Below, in pieces: positions 46,135 through 54,564 of a stretch of DNA of 64,000 bases. Source of the DNA: Mesorhizobium japonicum MAFF 303099 (GTDB taxonomy: Bacteria > Pseudomonadota > Alphaproteobacteria > Rhizobiales > Rhizobiaceae). A program made the translations under genes and the position numbers. Positions within the stretch are counted from its first letter, which is position 1; each line of letters opens with the position of its first letter. The DNA is taken from assembly GCF_000009625.1 (NCBI RefSeq), contig NC_002678.2:3008001-3072000 (forward strand). The letters are read 5' to 3'. A model generated the notes under the pieces. The model saw only the letters and a program-made list of their open reading frames with translations. It ran no database searches and had not been told where the DNA came from.

Positions 46135-47340
46135 ATGAAAACCTATTCCGACACCGGTTCCAACACCACCATTCGCGAACGGCTGGGTTTGCGGCCTATC
46201 ATCAACGTCTCCGGCACCATGACCGCGCTCGGCGCATCGATCATCGTCCCGGAGGCGATCAGCGCCATGGCGGAAATCGCCTCGCAATGGGTGGAGATGG
46301 ATGATCTGCAGCGCGCCGCGAGCACGGTGGTAGCGCGCCTCACCGGCGGAGAGGCCGGCTTCATCACCGCCTGCTGCGCCAGCGGCATCACCATGGCGAT
46401 CGCCGGAGCGATGACGGGAACCAGCCTACTCGCCATTGAGCGCCTGCCTGACGACACAGGCGACCTCAAATCGGAGGTCGTTATCCAACTTGGCCACATC
46501 GTCAATTACGGCGCCCCGATCGACCAGTCGATCCGTGTCGCCGGCGCCAAAGTGGTGCCCGCCGGCACGGTCAGCGTCACCCAGGACTACCATGTGCGCG
46601 AAGCGATCAACGAGCGCACGGCGGCCGGCCTCTACGTGGTCGCCCACCACACCGTGCAGTACGGCATGCTGTCGCTGGAGGAATTCTGCGAGATCTGCCA
46701 CGCCAAGGGCGTGCCGGTGATCGTCGATGCCGCGTCCGAATATGATCTGCGCGGTTTTCTGGCGCGCGGCGCCGATGTCGTCATCTACAGCGGTCACAAA
46801 TTCCTGAGCGGGCCGACCAGTGGCATCGTCACCGGCCGCAAGGATCTGGTGCGGGCCGCCTATCTGCAGAACCGCGGCGTGGCGCGCGCCATGAAGGTCG
46901 GCAAGGAAAGCATCGCCGGCACCATGGCGGCGCTGGAAGCCTGGGAGAAGCGCGACCATGCCGGCATCCGCCGTCGTGAGGAGGCAGCGCTCAACCTGTG
47001 GAAGGACGCCTTGCAGGGACTGCCGGGCATCCTTGCCAAGATCATCCCGGACCCGACTGCCAATCCGCTCGACCGGCTGCAGATCTTCGTGTCGCCGGAA
47101 AGCCGCTTCACCGCTGCCGGCCTCGCCTCGGCGCTGGCTGCCGGCTCGCCGCCCATCATCGTGCGCAACCACGAGGTCGAGCGCGGCCACTTCTTCCTCG
47201 ATCCCTGCAATCTCCATCCCGGAGAGGCCGAAATCGTCGCCGAGCGGCTGCGTGCCGTGCTGACGGCGAAGGACCGCCCCGCCGATGCGATGAAGGCCGC
47301 CCGCAAGGATTCGTCCGGCGTCTTGAAGTGGCCGGATTAA
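46135..47340 (+). CDS. SelA-like PLP-dependent enzyme
   Basis: A 401-residue PLP enzyme of the SelA/aminotransferase class V-type fold. Seen: [20 protein letters not shown] at the start (as in SelA and D-glucosaminate-6-phosphate ammonia-lyase), [20 protein letters not shown] phosphate-binding region, [16 protein letters not shown] with the cofactor Asp, and [20 protein letters not shown] with the Schiff-base Lys 222. Selenocysteine synthesis is unlikely here; the operon context with importer and RidA points to ammonia-lyase or racemase action on an amino acid or amino-sugar acid. The exact substrate is not determinable. Confidence 0.9.
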
Positions 47341-47398
47341 ACGCGCCAAGCAAGGTTAGGTCTCGCCAGAGCATCTCGCCGCCGGATGGCGATGCATG

Positions 47399-47755
47399 TC
47401 AGTCGGTCCCGGCAACAATCCTGACGACATCCATCGGATCCAGCCCAAGTTTCTGTGCACAGGTCAGCGCGTTCGGCACGATCCAGTATGATGAGTCGGA
47501 ATCGAATGGTGCGGTGCTGTGGGTAAGATTGAACAGCGTTTTGGCGCAGGCCTCTTCAAACATGAATTGCGCTTCGGCCTGAATCTCGTGCCCGCGATGT
47601 GCACGTATCGTCTTGTGCCTGACATGATCAAAAAGATGATGCGCCTTCGGCCAGGAGCCACGGTCGTCGATCATTCGGAGCAGGCGTTCCAAGGTCTCGG
47701 TATCGCGGACATGCGGGATGAAGAACTCAATCAGTTCTCGCATTTCTCGCAACAT
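47399..47755 (-). CDS. conserved hypothetical protein
   Basis: A 118-residue soluble protein starting MLREMRELIEFFIPHVRDTE and rich in His and Asp (HHLFDHVRHKTIRAHRGHEI), ending WIVPNALTCAQKLGLDPMDV. ATG 47755 follows GGGAGG. I recognise no family. It is divergent from the ECF sigma gene across 275 bp containing a 26-bp palindrome. Confidence 0.65.
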   Translation of the reverse strand: MLREMRELIEFFIPHVRDTETLERLLRMIDDRGSWPKAHHLFDHVRHKTIRAHRGHEIQAEAQFMFEEACAKTLFNLTHSTAPFDSDSSYWIVPNALTCAQKLGLDPMDVVRIVAGTD

Positions 47756-47815
47756 ATGCGCCTCCCTTGATCGCCAGAGGATTGTTCGCTCTATCTTCGC
47801 CTGGGCGCGAGACAC

Positions 47816-47841
47816 CGCAGATCACGACTCCGTGATCTGCG
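47816..47841. promoter_or_regulatory. 26-bp palindrome upstream of the hypothetical and ECF genes
   Basis: Perfect 11-bp arms CGCAGATCACG and CGTGATCTGCG around ACTC. No T-run follows on either strand, so an operator is more likely than a terminator. It is 60 bases from the start of the minus-strand gene. Confidence 0.5.
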
Positions 47842-48030
47842 AAAGCGATGCAAGCGGGAATAAATCGGCGCGGCTGCAAGTCTCTTCGGCATACGCCACC
47901 ACTGGCGTTGAGGAGACCGGCATGCCCCATCATTGCAGGGACAACGAACACGGCGGCAGCCGTGGCGATGCGCTGGCAAGCATGATGATCGTCAGGCTCT
48001 CCTTTGTGGCGCTTGACACCGGTGACGCAG

Positions 48031-48696
48031 ATGAATTCAGTTTCGGCAAGGCAGGCGGCTCTGCCTGCTTCCGGGGGCTTTGCCCCTGCGAGCAGGGCAA
48101 GGTCGCCGTCGCATCTTGAGGCGGCACGGCCTGGAGTATCGGATCATGGTGCCGCTTTGAGCGAGAGGGCCCTGGCAGAACGCTTCAACGAAGTGGTGCT
48201 GCCGCATCTCGGCGACGCGCTGGCGCTGGCCCGCTGGCTGACCGGCAATGCCGCCGATGCCGAGGATGTGGTGCAGGACGCCTGCATCAAGGCGCATGCC
48301 GGCATATCAGGCTACGCCGGCGGCAACGCCCGAGCTTGGTTGCTGACCATCGTTCGCAACACCTCCTATACCTGGATGGCGCGCAACCGGCCGCGCGCCA
48401 TGATGGCCGTCGGCGATCTCGGCGATCTCGACGACATGGCGGCGGCGCACGGCACCAGCATGCCCGACGAGGACGGCCCGGAGGCGAGCCTGATCGCCAA
48501 AGCCGATACGGCGGCACTGGAGGCGGCGATCGCGGCCCTGCCGCAGCCATTTCGCGAGACGCTGGTGCTACGCGATATCAACGGCCTCAGCTATCGCGAG
48601 ATATCGGCCATGCTTGCCGTGCCGATCGGCACGGTGATGTCCAGGCTGGCCCGCGCCCGTGGCCTGCTTGCGACTGAATTGGGGAGAACGTCATGA
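48031..48696 (+). CDS. ECF-type RNA polymerase sigma factor
   Basis: About 221 residues: region 2 with LALARWLTGNAADAEDVVQD and ACIKAHAG, region 4 with ALPQPFRETLVLRDINGLSYREISAMLAVPIGTVMSRLARAR (given as span). The first 50 residues are Ala/Ser/Pro-rich and may not be translated: ATG 48031 has no good ribosome site and TTG 48157 would start just before family sequence. It overlaps the next gene, a membrane-bound anti-sigma factor, by ATGA, so the pair forms one regulatory unit responding to an envelope or oxidative signal. Confidence 0.88.
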   Translation: MNSVSARQAALPASGGFAPASRARSPSHLEAARPGVSDHGAALSERALAERFNEVVLPHLGDALALARWLTGNAADAEDVVQDACIKAHAGISGYAGGNARAWLLTIVRNTSYTWMARNRPRAMMAVGDLGDLDDMAAAHGTSMPDEDGPEASLIAKADTAALEAAIAALPQPFRETLVLRDINGLSYREISAMLAVPIGTVMSRLARARGLLATELGRTS

Positions 48697-49598
48697 CACA
48701 CGACGACGGACTGCCCAACGATCCCGAAGGTATCAGACTGATGATCCATGCCCTTGTTGATGGCGAGCTTGATGCGGCGGCCGCTCTTGCCGTGGAGCGT
48801 CGCATCGCCGCCGACCCCAGGCTTGCCGCAGAGCATGCCCGCATTGTCGCCTTGCAAGGCGCTGTCAGCCGCTTGCCGCGCCCCGATGTCAGCGACGCGT
48901 TTCGGGCCCGGATCGCGTCGATCGGCATGGCCGGCCCCGAACAGCAGGCGCCGGTCGAGGCGGAGCCGCAACGGGGTACGCCGTCGACGCTGCCGGGGTT
49001 GATTGCCGGCGCTGGCGGCGGCCAGAGACGGGAAGCCGGGACACGTCCTTCCCAGGCGCGGCCATCACCGAGAGCGCGCCGTTTCGGCTCGTTCGACTGG
49101 CGCGCCATGGCCGCTTCGATCATGATCAGCGCCGTGTTGGCCAGCGGGGCGACGCAATGGGTGATGCAGAGCGGTGTCGAGGACGGCTTTGCCGCCGCGG
49201 TCGCCAGCGGCCATCGCCGCAGCTTGCTTGCCGCGAGCCCGATCGACATCGTCTCGTCCGACCGCCATACGGTCAAGCCCTGGCTCGACGCCCGCATTGG
49301 CGTCTCGCCGCCGGCGCCAGACCTTGCCCAGGACGGCTACGCGCTGATCGGCGGCCGCGTCGAGGTGATATCCGGCCGGCCGGTGCCAGCCCTGGTCTAC
49401 CGCCACCGCGAGCATCTGATCACGCTGGTCGCCGAACCGCAGCAAGGCGGCAAGGCCACCCAGCCCGACGACCTTTCGTCCGGCGGCTTCTCGATGGTGC
49501 ACTGGAGCGACGGCGCCTTCTCCTACTGGGCGATCTCGGACATGGAACGGCCCGAACTCGACGACTTCGTCGCCCGCTTCCGCAAAGCGGCGGTTTAG
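48693..49598 (+). CDS. membrane-anchored anti-sigma factor
   Basis: A 301-residue protein: an N-terminal cytoplasmic domain with the anti-sigma zinc-less helical pattern (IHALVDGELDAAAALAVERR and onward), a Pro/Arg linker, a single membrane segment near residues 137-155 (MAASIMISAVLASGATQWVM) and a C-terminal periplasmic domain ending FSMVHWSDGAFSYWAISDME. Overlap with the ECF gene and the topology make it the cognate anti-sigma. A classic HxxxCxxC zinc motif is not seen. It resembles the RskA/ChrR-like transmembrane type. Confidence 0.8.
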   Translation: MTHDDGLPNDPEGIRLMIHALVDGELDAAAALAVERRIAADPRLAAEHARIVALQGAVSRLPRPDVSDAFRARIASIGMAGPEQQAPVEAEPQRGTPSTLPGLIAGAGGGQRREAGTRPSQARPSPRARRFGSFDWRAMAASIMISAVLASGATQWVMQSGVEDGFAAAVASGHRRSLLAASPIDIVSSDRHTVKPWLDARIGVSPPAPDLAQDGYALIGGRVEVISGRPVPALVYRHREHLITLVAEPQQGGKATQPDDLSSGGFSMVHWSDGAFSYWAISDMERPELDDFVARFRKAAV

Positions 49599-49697
49599 GC
49601 TGGATTGTGGCCGTCGGTTGCCGCCGATGCCCGCATATCCTTGCGGCCCCGCGCGAATTCCGCTAAGGCGCGCCTTTGTCGCCGGGGAGCAACAAGC

Positions 49698-50195
49698 TTG
49701 AACGATCAACGCGCCGACGTCGCCATCATCATGGGCAGCCAGTCCGACTGGGCGACGATGCGCCAGGCGGCCGAAACGCTGGAGGCGCTGGGCGTCCCGC
49801 ACAAACGGCTGATCATCTCGGCGCATCGCACGCCCGACCGGCTCTATGAATTCGCCAAGGGCGCAAAGGCCGCCGGCTACAAGGTGATCATCGCCGGCGC
49901 CGGCGGTGCCGCGCACCTGCCCGGCATGACGGCGGCGATGACGCCGCTGCCGGTGTTCGGCGTGCCGGTGGAATCGAAGGCGCTGTCGGGGCAGGATTCG
50001 CTGCTCTCCATCGTCCAGATGCCAGCCGGCATTCCTGTCGGGACATTGGCCATCGGCAAGGCGGGTGCGGCCAATGCGGCCCTGTTGGCAGCCGCCGTGC
50101 TGGCGCTCAACGACGACAAGCTTGCCCAGCGCCTCGACGCCTGGCGCGCCTCGCAGACCGCCAAGGTCGCCGACGAACCGACGGACACGCCGTGA
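49698..50195 (+). CDS. purE: N5-carboxyaminoimidazole ribonucleotide mutase
   Basis: Purine synthesis enzyme converting N5-CAIR to CAIR. The 165-residue product has [46 protein letters not shown] and [19 protein letters not shown], all class I PurE motifs. No ATG is suitable; TTG 49698 follows GGGGAG by eight bases and gives the usual length. Its stop overlaps the purK GTG. Confidence 0.95.
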   Translation: MNDQRADVAIIMGSQSDWATMRQAAETLEALGVPHKRLIISAHRTPDRLYEFAKGAKAAGYKVIIAGAGGAAHLPGMTAAMTPLPVFGVPVESKALSGQDSLLSIVQMPAGIPVGTLAIGKAGAANAALLAAAVLALNDDKLAQRLDAWRASQTAKVADEPTDTP

Positions 50196-51268
50196 GCCTG
50201 CCCGCCGGATCGACCATCGGCATTATCGGCGGCGGCCAGCTCGGCCGCATGCTGGCAATGGCCGCCGCCCGCCTCGGTTATCGCACCATCGTGCTGGAGC
50301 CGCAGCCGGATTGTCCGGCGGCACAAGTCGCCAACCGGCAGATTACATCAGCCTATGACGACCCGGCCGCCCTTGCTGAACTGGCGGCGGCAAGTACCGT
50401 CGTCACCTACGAGTTCGAGAATGTTCCCGTTGCCGCCGCAGAAGCGCTTGCCGCCGAGGTTGCAGTCTACCCGCCGGCGCGCGCGCTCGACGTGGCGCAG
50501 GACCGGGTGAGCGAAAAAACATTCCTCAATGGCATCGGCATTGCCACCGCCGATTTTTGTCCGGTCGACACGGACGCGGAACTGACAGCGGCGCTGAAGA
50601 GATTCGGCGGCAGCGGCATCCTGAAGACGCGGCGCATGGGCTATGACGGCAAGGGCCAGCGCGTCTTTCGCAACATGGAAGCGGGCGGCTTCGCCGGCAC
50701 TTGCGAGGCGATGGGCAATGTGCCGCTGATCCTGGAAAGCTTTGTCCCCTTCGAGCGCGAGATCTCGGTGATTGCAGCGCGCGGCTTGGATGGCGCCGTG
50801 GCCGCCTACGACCCGGCCGAGAATGTCCACCGCCACGGCATTCTCCACACCTCGACCCTGCCGGCGGGCGTCAAACTTGAAACGGCTGAAGCGGCACGAA
50901 CGGCTGCGGCAAAAATCCTGTCGGCGCTCGATTATGTCGGCGTCATCGGTGTCGAGTTCTTCGTGCTTTCCGACGGTTCGCTGCTGGCCAACGAGATTGC
51001 GCCGCGCGTCCACAATTCCGGCCATTGGACCGAGGCCGCCTGCATCGTTTCGCAGTTCGAGCAGCATATCCGCGCGGTTGCTGGCTTGCCGCTGGGCAAC
51101 CCTGGCCGCCACTCTGATTGCGTGATGGAGAACCTGATCGGCGACGACGTGCTGCGCGTGCCGGCCCTGCTCGCCGAGCCCGATCTGATGCTGCATCTCT
51201 ATGGCAAGGCGGAGGCGCGCCCTGGCCGCAAGATGGGCCATTTCACCCGCATCAGCCGCCGCGTTTAA
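50192..51268 (+). CDS. purK: N5-carboxyaminoimidazole ribonucleotide synthase
   Basis: ATP-grasp enzyme carboxylating AIR before PurE. The 358-residue protein begins [20 protein letters not shown], has [43 protein letters not shown], and [20 protein letters not shown] 50192 overlaps the purE TGA, coupling translation. Family length about 355-360. Confidence 0.96.
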   Translation: MSLPAGSTIGIIGGGQLGRMLAMAAARLGYRTIVLEPQPDCPAAQVANRQITSAYDDPAALAELAAASTVVTYEFENVPVAAAEALAAEVAVYPPARALDVAQDRVSEKTFLNGIGIATADFCPVDTDAELTAALKRFGGSGILKTRRMGYDGKGQRVFRNMEAGGFAGTCEAMGNVPLILESFVPFEREISVIAARGLDGAVAAYDPAENVHRHGILHTSTLPAGVKLETAEAARTAAAKILSALDYVGVIGVEFFVLSDGSLLANEIAPRVHNSGHWTEAACIVSQFEQHIRAVAGLPLGNPGRHSDCVMENLIGDDVLRVPALLAEPDLMLHLYGKAEARPGRKMGHFTRISRRV

Positions 51269-51283
51269 TAGCCAGAAGCGACC

Positions 51284-51703
51284 CTATTGCACCTCGTCGC
51301 TGTCCTGGTTGGGACTGGCGCAACTCGCATCGCCTTCCTGGCAATTGGCCGAGGCGGCGAGTTGCTTGATGCGGTCATTGGTCAGCCTGGTCAGGCACTG
51401 CGAGACCTCCATCGCGTGGATGGAGCCGCCCGCGCTGGCGGCGGTGCTATGCGCGCACTCGGCATCGCGGAAGGTGATCCAGGCGCGTTGCGCCACCTGC
51501 AGCAATCTCTTGCCGTCGGCATCATCGGAGCTGATCAGGTCCTTATAGGCCGCATTGAGCTTGGCGTCGGCGGCCTGGTAATCCTCGCCGGCGCAGATGT
51601 TCATCATCTGCTGGCTGTCGTCGGAGCGGTCGCATTCCTGTGCGCGTACGATCGACGTTCCCGCAAGGACGACAAGGCAGGCGGACAGCAATATTCGGCG
51701 CAT
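51284..51703 (-). CDS. LprI-like (DUF1311) periplasmic protein
   Basis: A 139-residue secreted protein: signal peptide MRRILLSACLVVLAGTSIV with cleavage after RAQ, then the DUF1311/LprI domain ECDRSDDSQQMMNICAGEDY, ADAKLNAAYKDLI, RLLQVAQRAWITFRDAECAH and TRLTNDRIKQL. Four or more Cys may form disulfides. LprI of mycobacteria inhibits lysozyme, but most DUF1311 proteins are uncharacterised. ATG 51703 follows GGGGAC. Confidence 0.85.
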   Translation of the reverse strand: MRRILLSACLVVLAGTSIVRAQECDRSDDSQQMMNICAGEDYQAADAKLNAAYKDLISSDDADGKRLLQVAQRAWITFRDAECAHSTAASAGGSIHAMEVSQCLTRLTNDRIKQLAASANCQEGDASCASPNQDSDEVQ

Positions 51704-51934
51704 GATCGTCCCCAAATCACCTCAAATATACCGCATCATCCCAGCCTGCTTAGAACCGTGCAATGCCAAGGGGCCGACATGGCGGATATTTGATGATATG
51801 CGGGTGCGGAGCATGCTTGCGGTTGACATGGGCAAGGCTCCTCGTTTATGAGCCACCCACCGTTGAAAAGGCGCGTCTTCTGGCGCGCCTTAAAATTTCG
51901 ACCCGGAACCGGGTCCACACCGACAGGCAAGACC

Positions 51935-52060
51935 ATGAAGATCAAGAATTCGCTCAAGGCGCTGAAGGCGCGTCACCGCGACAACCAGCTGGTTCGCCGC
52001 AAGGGCCGCGTTTACATCATCAACAAGACCGCCCCGCGCTACAAGGCGCGCCAGGGTTGA
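51935..52060 (+). CDS. rpmJ: 50S ribosomal protein L36, cysteine-free form
   Basis: A 41-residue protein [20 protein letters not shown] then [20 protein letters not shown]: the longer L36 type without the zinc-binding Cys/His, usual in alphaproteobacteria. It is preceded by two hairpins, AAGGCGCG/CGCGCCTT (51868-51875 with 51884-51891) and GACCCGG/CCGGGTC (51900-51906 with 51909-51915), that form its leader. Confidence 0.95.
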   Translation: MKIKNSLKALKARHRDNQLVRRKGRVYIINKTAPRYKARQG

Positions 52061-52169
52061 GCTTTCGGTCGGAGGCTTTTCGCCTCCGCCCCTTGATGCT
52101 TGTCGGCCTGCCGACCTTCTCACGCTAAAATCACTTTGCTGTTCCGCCGCCCGGGACTAGGATCGGGCG

Positions 52170-52778
52170 ATGCGGATTCTTTTTGCATTTTTGACAGCCC
52201 TGCTTGTTTCCGGCGCCACAGGCTTGCCGGCCAGGGCCGCGGATGATCAGCCGGCAGCACCGGCTGCCCCGGAGGCTCCCGCCGCGCCAATGACGAAACA
52301 GGCCCGGCTCGACAAGCTGTTTTCCGACCTCAAGCGCGAACGCAACGAAAAGGCGGCCGAACGCATCGCCGGCAACATCTGGGGCGAATGGTTCCAGTCC
52401 GGCAGCGCCTCGATCGACCTGATGATGCTGTGGTCGCAAAAGGCGATGGACAATCAGAAATTCGACGTCGCGCTCGATTTGCTTGATCAGGTGGTGACCT
52501 TGCAGCCGACCTATGCCGAAGGCTGGAACCGGCGCGCCACCGTGCATTTCATGATGAAGAACTACGGCAAGTCGATGTCCGACATCGACCACACGCTACA
52601 GCTCGAGCCGCGCCATTTCGGCGCGCTGTCGGGCCTGGCGCAGATCATGGCCCTGACCGGCCACAAGCAGTCGGCGCTCGAGGCCTGGCAGAAGGTGCTC
52701 GCCATATATCCGATGATGCGCAGCGCCCAGGACCAGGTCGCGACACTTTCCGAAGAGCTTGCCGGCGAAGGAATTTGA
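52170..52778 (+). CDS. periplasmic TPR-repeat protein
   Basis: A 202-residue exported protein: signal peptide MRILFAFLTALLVSGATGLP ending ARA, a Pro/Ala linker, then two to three TPR helices (KFDVALDLLDQVVTLQPTYAEGWNRRATV, FGALSGLAQIMALTGHKQSALEAW, given as spans). Likely a scaffold in the envelope, with unknown partner. Start ATG 52170 with weak ribosome site. Confidence 0.83.
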   Translation: MRILFAFLTALLVSGATGLPARAADDQPAAPAAPEAPAAPMTKQARLDKLFSDLKRERNEKAAERIAGNIWGEWFQSGSASIDLMMLWSQKAMDNQKFDVALDLLDQVVTLQPTYAEGWNRRATVHFMMKNYGKSMSDIDHTLQLEPRHFGALSGLAQIMALTGHKQSALEAWQKVLAIYPMMRSAQDQVATLSEELAGEGI

Positions 52779-52830
52779 TACTCTGAAGGGAGTAAGGGAA
52801 TAGGGCAGTAGGGGGACCGCGGAACACTCA

Positions 52831-52892
52831 CCCTACTGCCCTACTGCCCTACTGCCCTACTGCCCTACTGCCCTACTGCCCTACTGCCCTAC
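52831..52892. repeat. 8-bp tandem repeat (CCCTACTG)
   Basis: Seven full copies of CCCTACTG (52831-52886) and a partial eighth (CCCTAC). Upstream, TAGGGCAGTAGGG (52801-52814) is the reverse complement of a unit and a half, so it can pair with the array. The array ends 35 bases before the ATG of the alpha/beta hydrolase gene; unit length is not a multiple of three. Confidence 0.95.
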
Positions 52893-52927
52893 CCAAACTT
52901 ATCCCAACCCACCCCCGTATCTCCGGC

Positions 52928-53995
52928 ATGAACCTGATCTACGCCGCGTTCGCCTTCCTTCTCGCGCTCGTCTTTACCCTGGTCGGCGTGACCCGCGTCG
53001 GCTCGTGGCTGATCGAACGCCGCAATCCACCCATTGGCGAATTCGCCGACATCGGCGGCGCCCGCATCCACTATGTCCACATTCCGGCACCCGCCAATGC
53101 GGAGCTGCCGCCGATCGTCTTCATCCATGGCGCCAGCGCCAATCTCGGGGATCAGATGCTGCCGCTCAGGCCGCTGCTCGAAGGCCGCGCCGAAATGCTG
53201 TTCTTCGACCGGCCGGGCCACGGCTGGTCGGGGCGCGGGTTAGGCAACAATGAGGATCCATCAGCACAGGCCAAGACCCTCGCTGCCTTGATGGACCGCC
53301 TCGGCATCAGGAAGGCGATCGTTGTCGGCCATTCCTTCGGTGGCGTGGTGACGGCGGCTTTCGGCCGCGAGCATGCAGACAAGACGCTCGGTCTCGTCTT
53401 CCTGGCGCCGGCGACCCATCCCTGGCCGGGCGGGACGACGTCCTGGTACTACGATCTGACCACCGTTCCGGTGGTCGGCCGGCTCTTCTCCGAAACGCTC
53501 GCCTATCCTGCCGGCACGTTTCAGATGGCCGATGCAACGACCTGCGTGTTCTCGCCCAACAAGGTGCCGGACGACTATCTCGGCACGGCAGGGATCCCGC
53601 TGGTGTTGCGGCCGTCGGTCTTTCGCGCCAACGCCACCGATGTCGCCGGCCTCTATCGCTACACGCTTGGCGCCGCGCCGCACTACAAGGATATCACCGC
53701 GCCGACCGTGGTCATTTCGGGCGACCGCGACAAGGTCGTCTACGCCCATATCCATTCCGTAGGCCTGGCGCGCGATATCCCGGGCGCGGAGCTCGTCTGG
53801 GTGCACAATCTCGGCCACAAGCCGGACTGGATCGCCCCGGACCTCGTCGCCGGCGCCATCGAAAAGGTCGCCGGCAGGGATGTCGACCTGGAAGCGATGG
53901 CCAGAACGGTGGAAGCGCGGATCGCCGACGATGCCTATGGTGTGGGCAAATGCGCCGACATCAAGGAGCCCCAGGCCGAACTCGCGCCGACCTGA
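52928..53995 (+). CDS. alpha/beta hydrolase with N-terminal membrane anchor
   Basis: A 355-residue protein: membrane segment at residues 1-24 (MNLIYAAFAFLLALVFTLVG), then an alpha/beta hydrolase domain with IVFIHGASANLGDQ (oxyanion), DRPGHGWSGRG, VVGHSFGGVVTAAFG (Ser 136), VISGDRDKVVYAHI (Asp) and NLGHKPDWIA (His). Epoxide hydrolase and lipase-like members share this pattern. The next gene starts one base after its stop. The 8-bp tandem repeat lies in its leader. Confidence 0.85.
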   Translation: MNLIYAAFAFLLALVFTLVGVTRVGSWLIERRNPPIGEFADIGGARIHYVHIPAPANAELPPIVFIHGASANLGDQMLPLRPLLEGRAEMLFFDRPGHGWSGRGLGNNEDPSAQAKTLAALMDRLGIRKAIVVGHSFGGVVTAAFGREHADKTLGLVFLAPATHPWPGGTTSWYYDLTTVPVVGRLFSETLAYPAGTFQMADATTCVFSPNKVPDDYLGTAGIPLVLRPSVFRANATDVAGLYRYTLGAAPHYKDITAPTVVISGDRDKVVYAHIHSVGLARDIPGAELVWVHNLGHKPDWIAPDLVAGAIEKVAGRDVDLEAMARTVEARIADDAYGVGKCADIKEPQAELAPT

Positions 53996-53996
53996 C

Positions 53997-54467
53997 ATGT
54001 ACGTCCTCAAGCACGGCATCAAGAAAAACCCGGAAAGGCGATGGGCTCTGCCGGACCGGATATTTTTCGGCTACGGCGCATGCCACATTCTTGCAGGCAC
54101 TTTCCTCGAGCATCCCCCGCTTGCAGGATTTTTTGCGGAGCGGATCATCCCGGCCGAGGGCTTTTCGGGAAACCATATCTATGTAACGAACGGCGTCATC
54201 GCTTTCGACTACCACGGTTATTCCAACCGAGAGCGCCTGTTGGAGCACCATCGAAAGGGCTGGACCTCCCACAGTGCCGGCTGGCACTGCACGATCGAGA
54301 AGGTCGATTTCGACCTGCTCGACACGACTGAATTGAACCGGCGAAAGATGCTGGGCCCGGATCAGTATCTGTATGACGCAGTTTTCCGTGCGCGTGGCTT
54401 TCTCCAGCGCATGGACCACGCGGAAGCCGCGGCAAGAGCGCTCGGGATCGCGACGGCCAGAGGCTAG
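53997..54467 (+). CDS. hypothetical protein downstream of the hydrolase
   Basis: A 156-residue protein starting MYVLKHGIKKNPERRWALPD with mixed alpha/beta pattern and aromatic-rich segments (DRIFFGYGACHILAGTFLEH, FDYHGYSNRERLLEHHRKGW). No family recognised. It follows the hydrolase by one base (TGA C ATG), so both are translated from one message and may act together. Confidence 0.75.
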   Translation: MYVLKHGIKKNPERRWALPDRIFFGYGACHILAGTFLEHPPLAGFFAERIIPAEGFSGNHIYVTNGVIAFDYHGYSNRERLLEHHRKGWTSHSAGWHCTIEKVDFDLLDTTELNRRKMLGPDQYLYDAVFRARGFLQRMDHAEAAARALGIATARG

Positions 54468-54564
54468 ATGAAGGCTGGGACCATTGCCCCGCGCCTTTGT
54501 ATTCCAGCCACGGCGAACCGCACGAATCCGCGCGACACGCCTCTTCAGTCACGAAATCAGCTGC

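Noticed and set aside
52831..52892. possible CRISPR array
   Set aside because: Units are 8 bp with no spacers; a simple tandem repeat.
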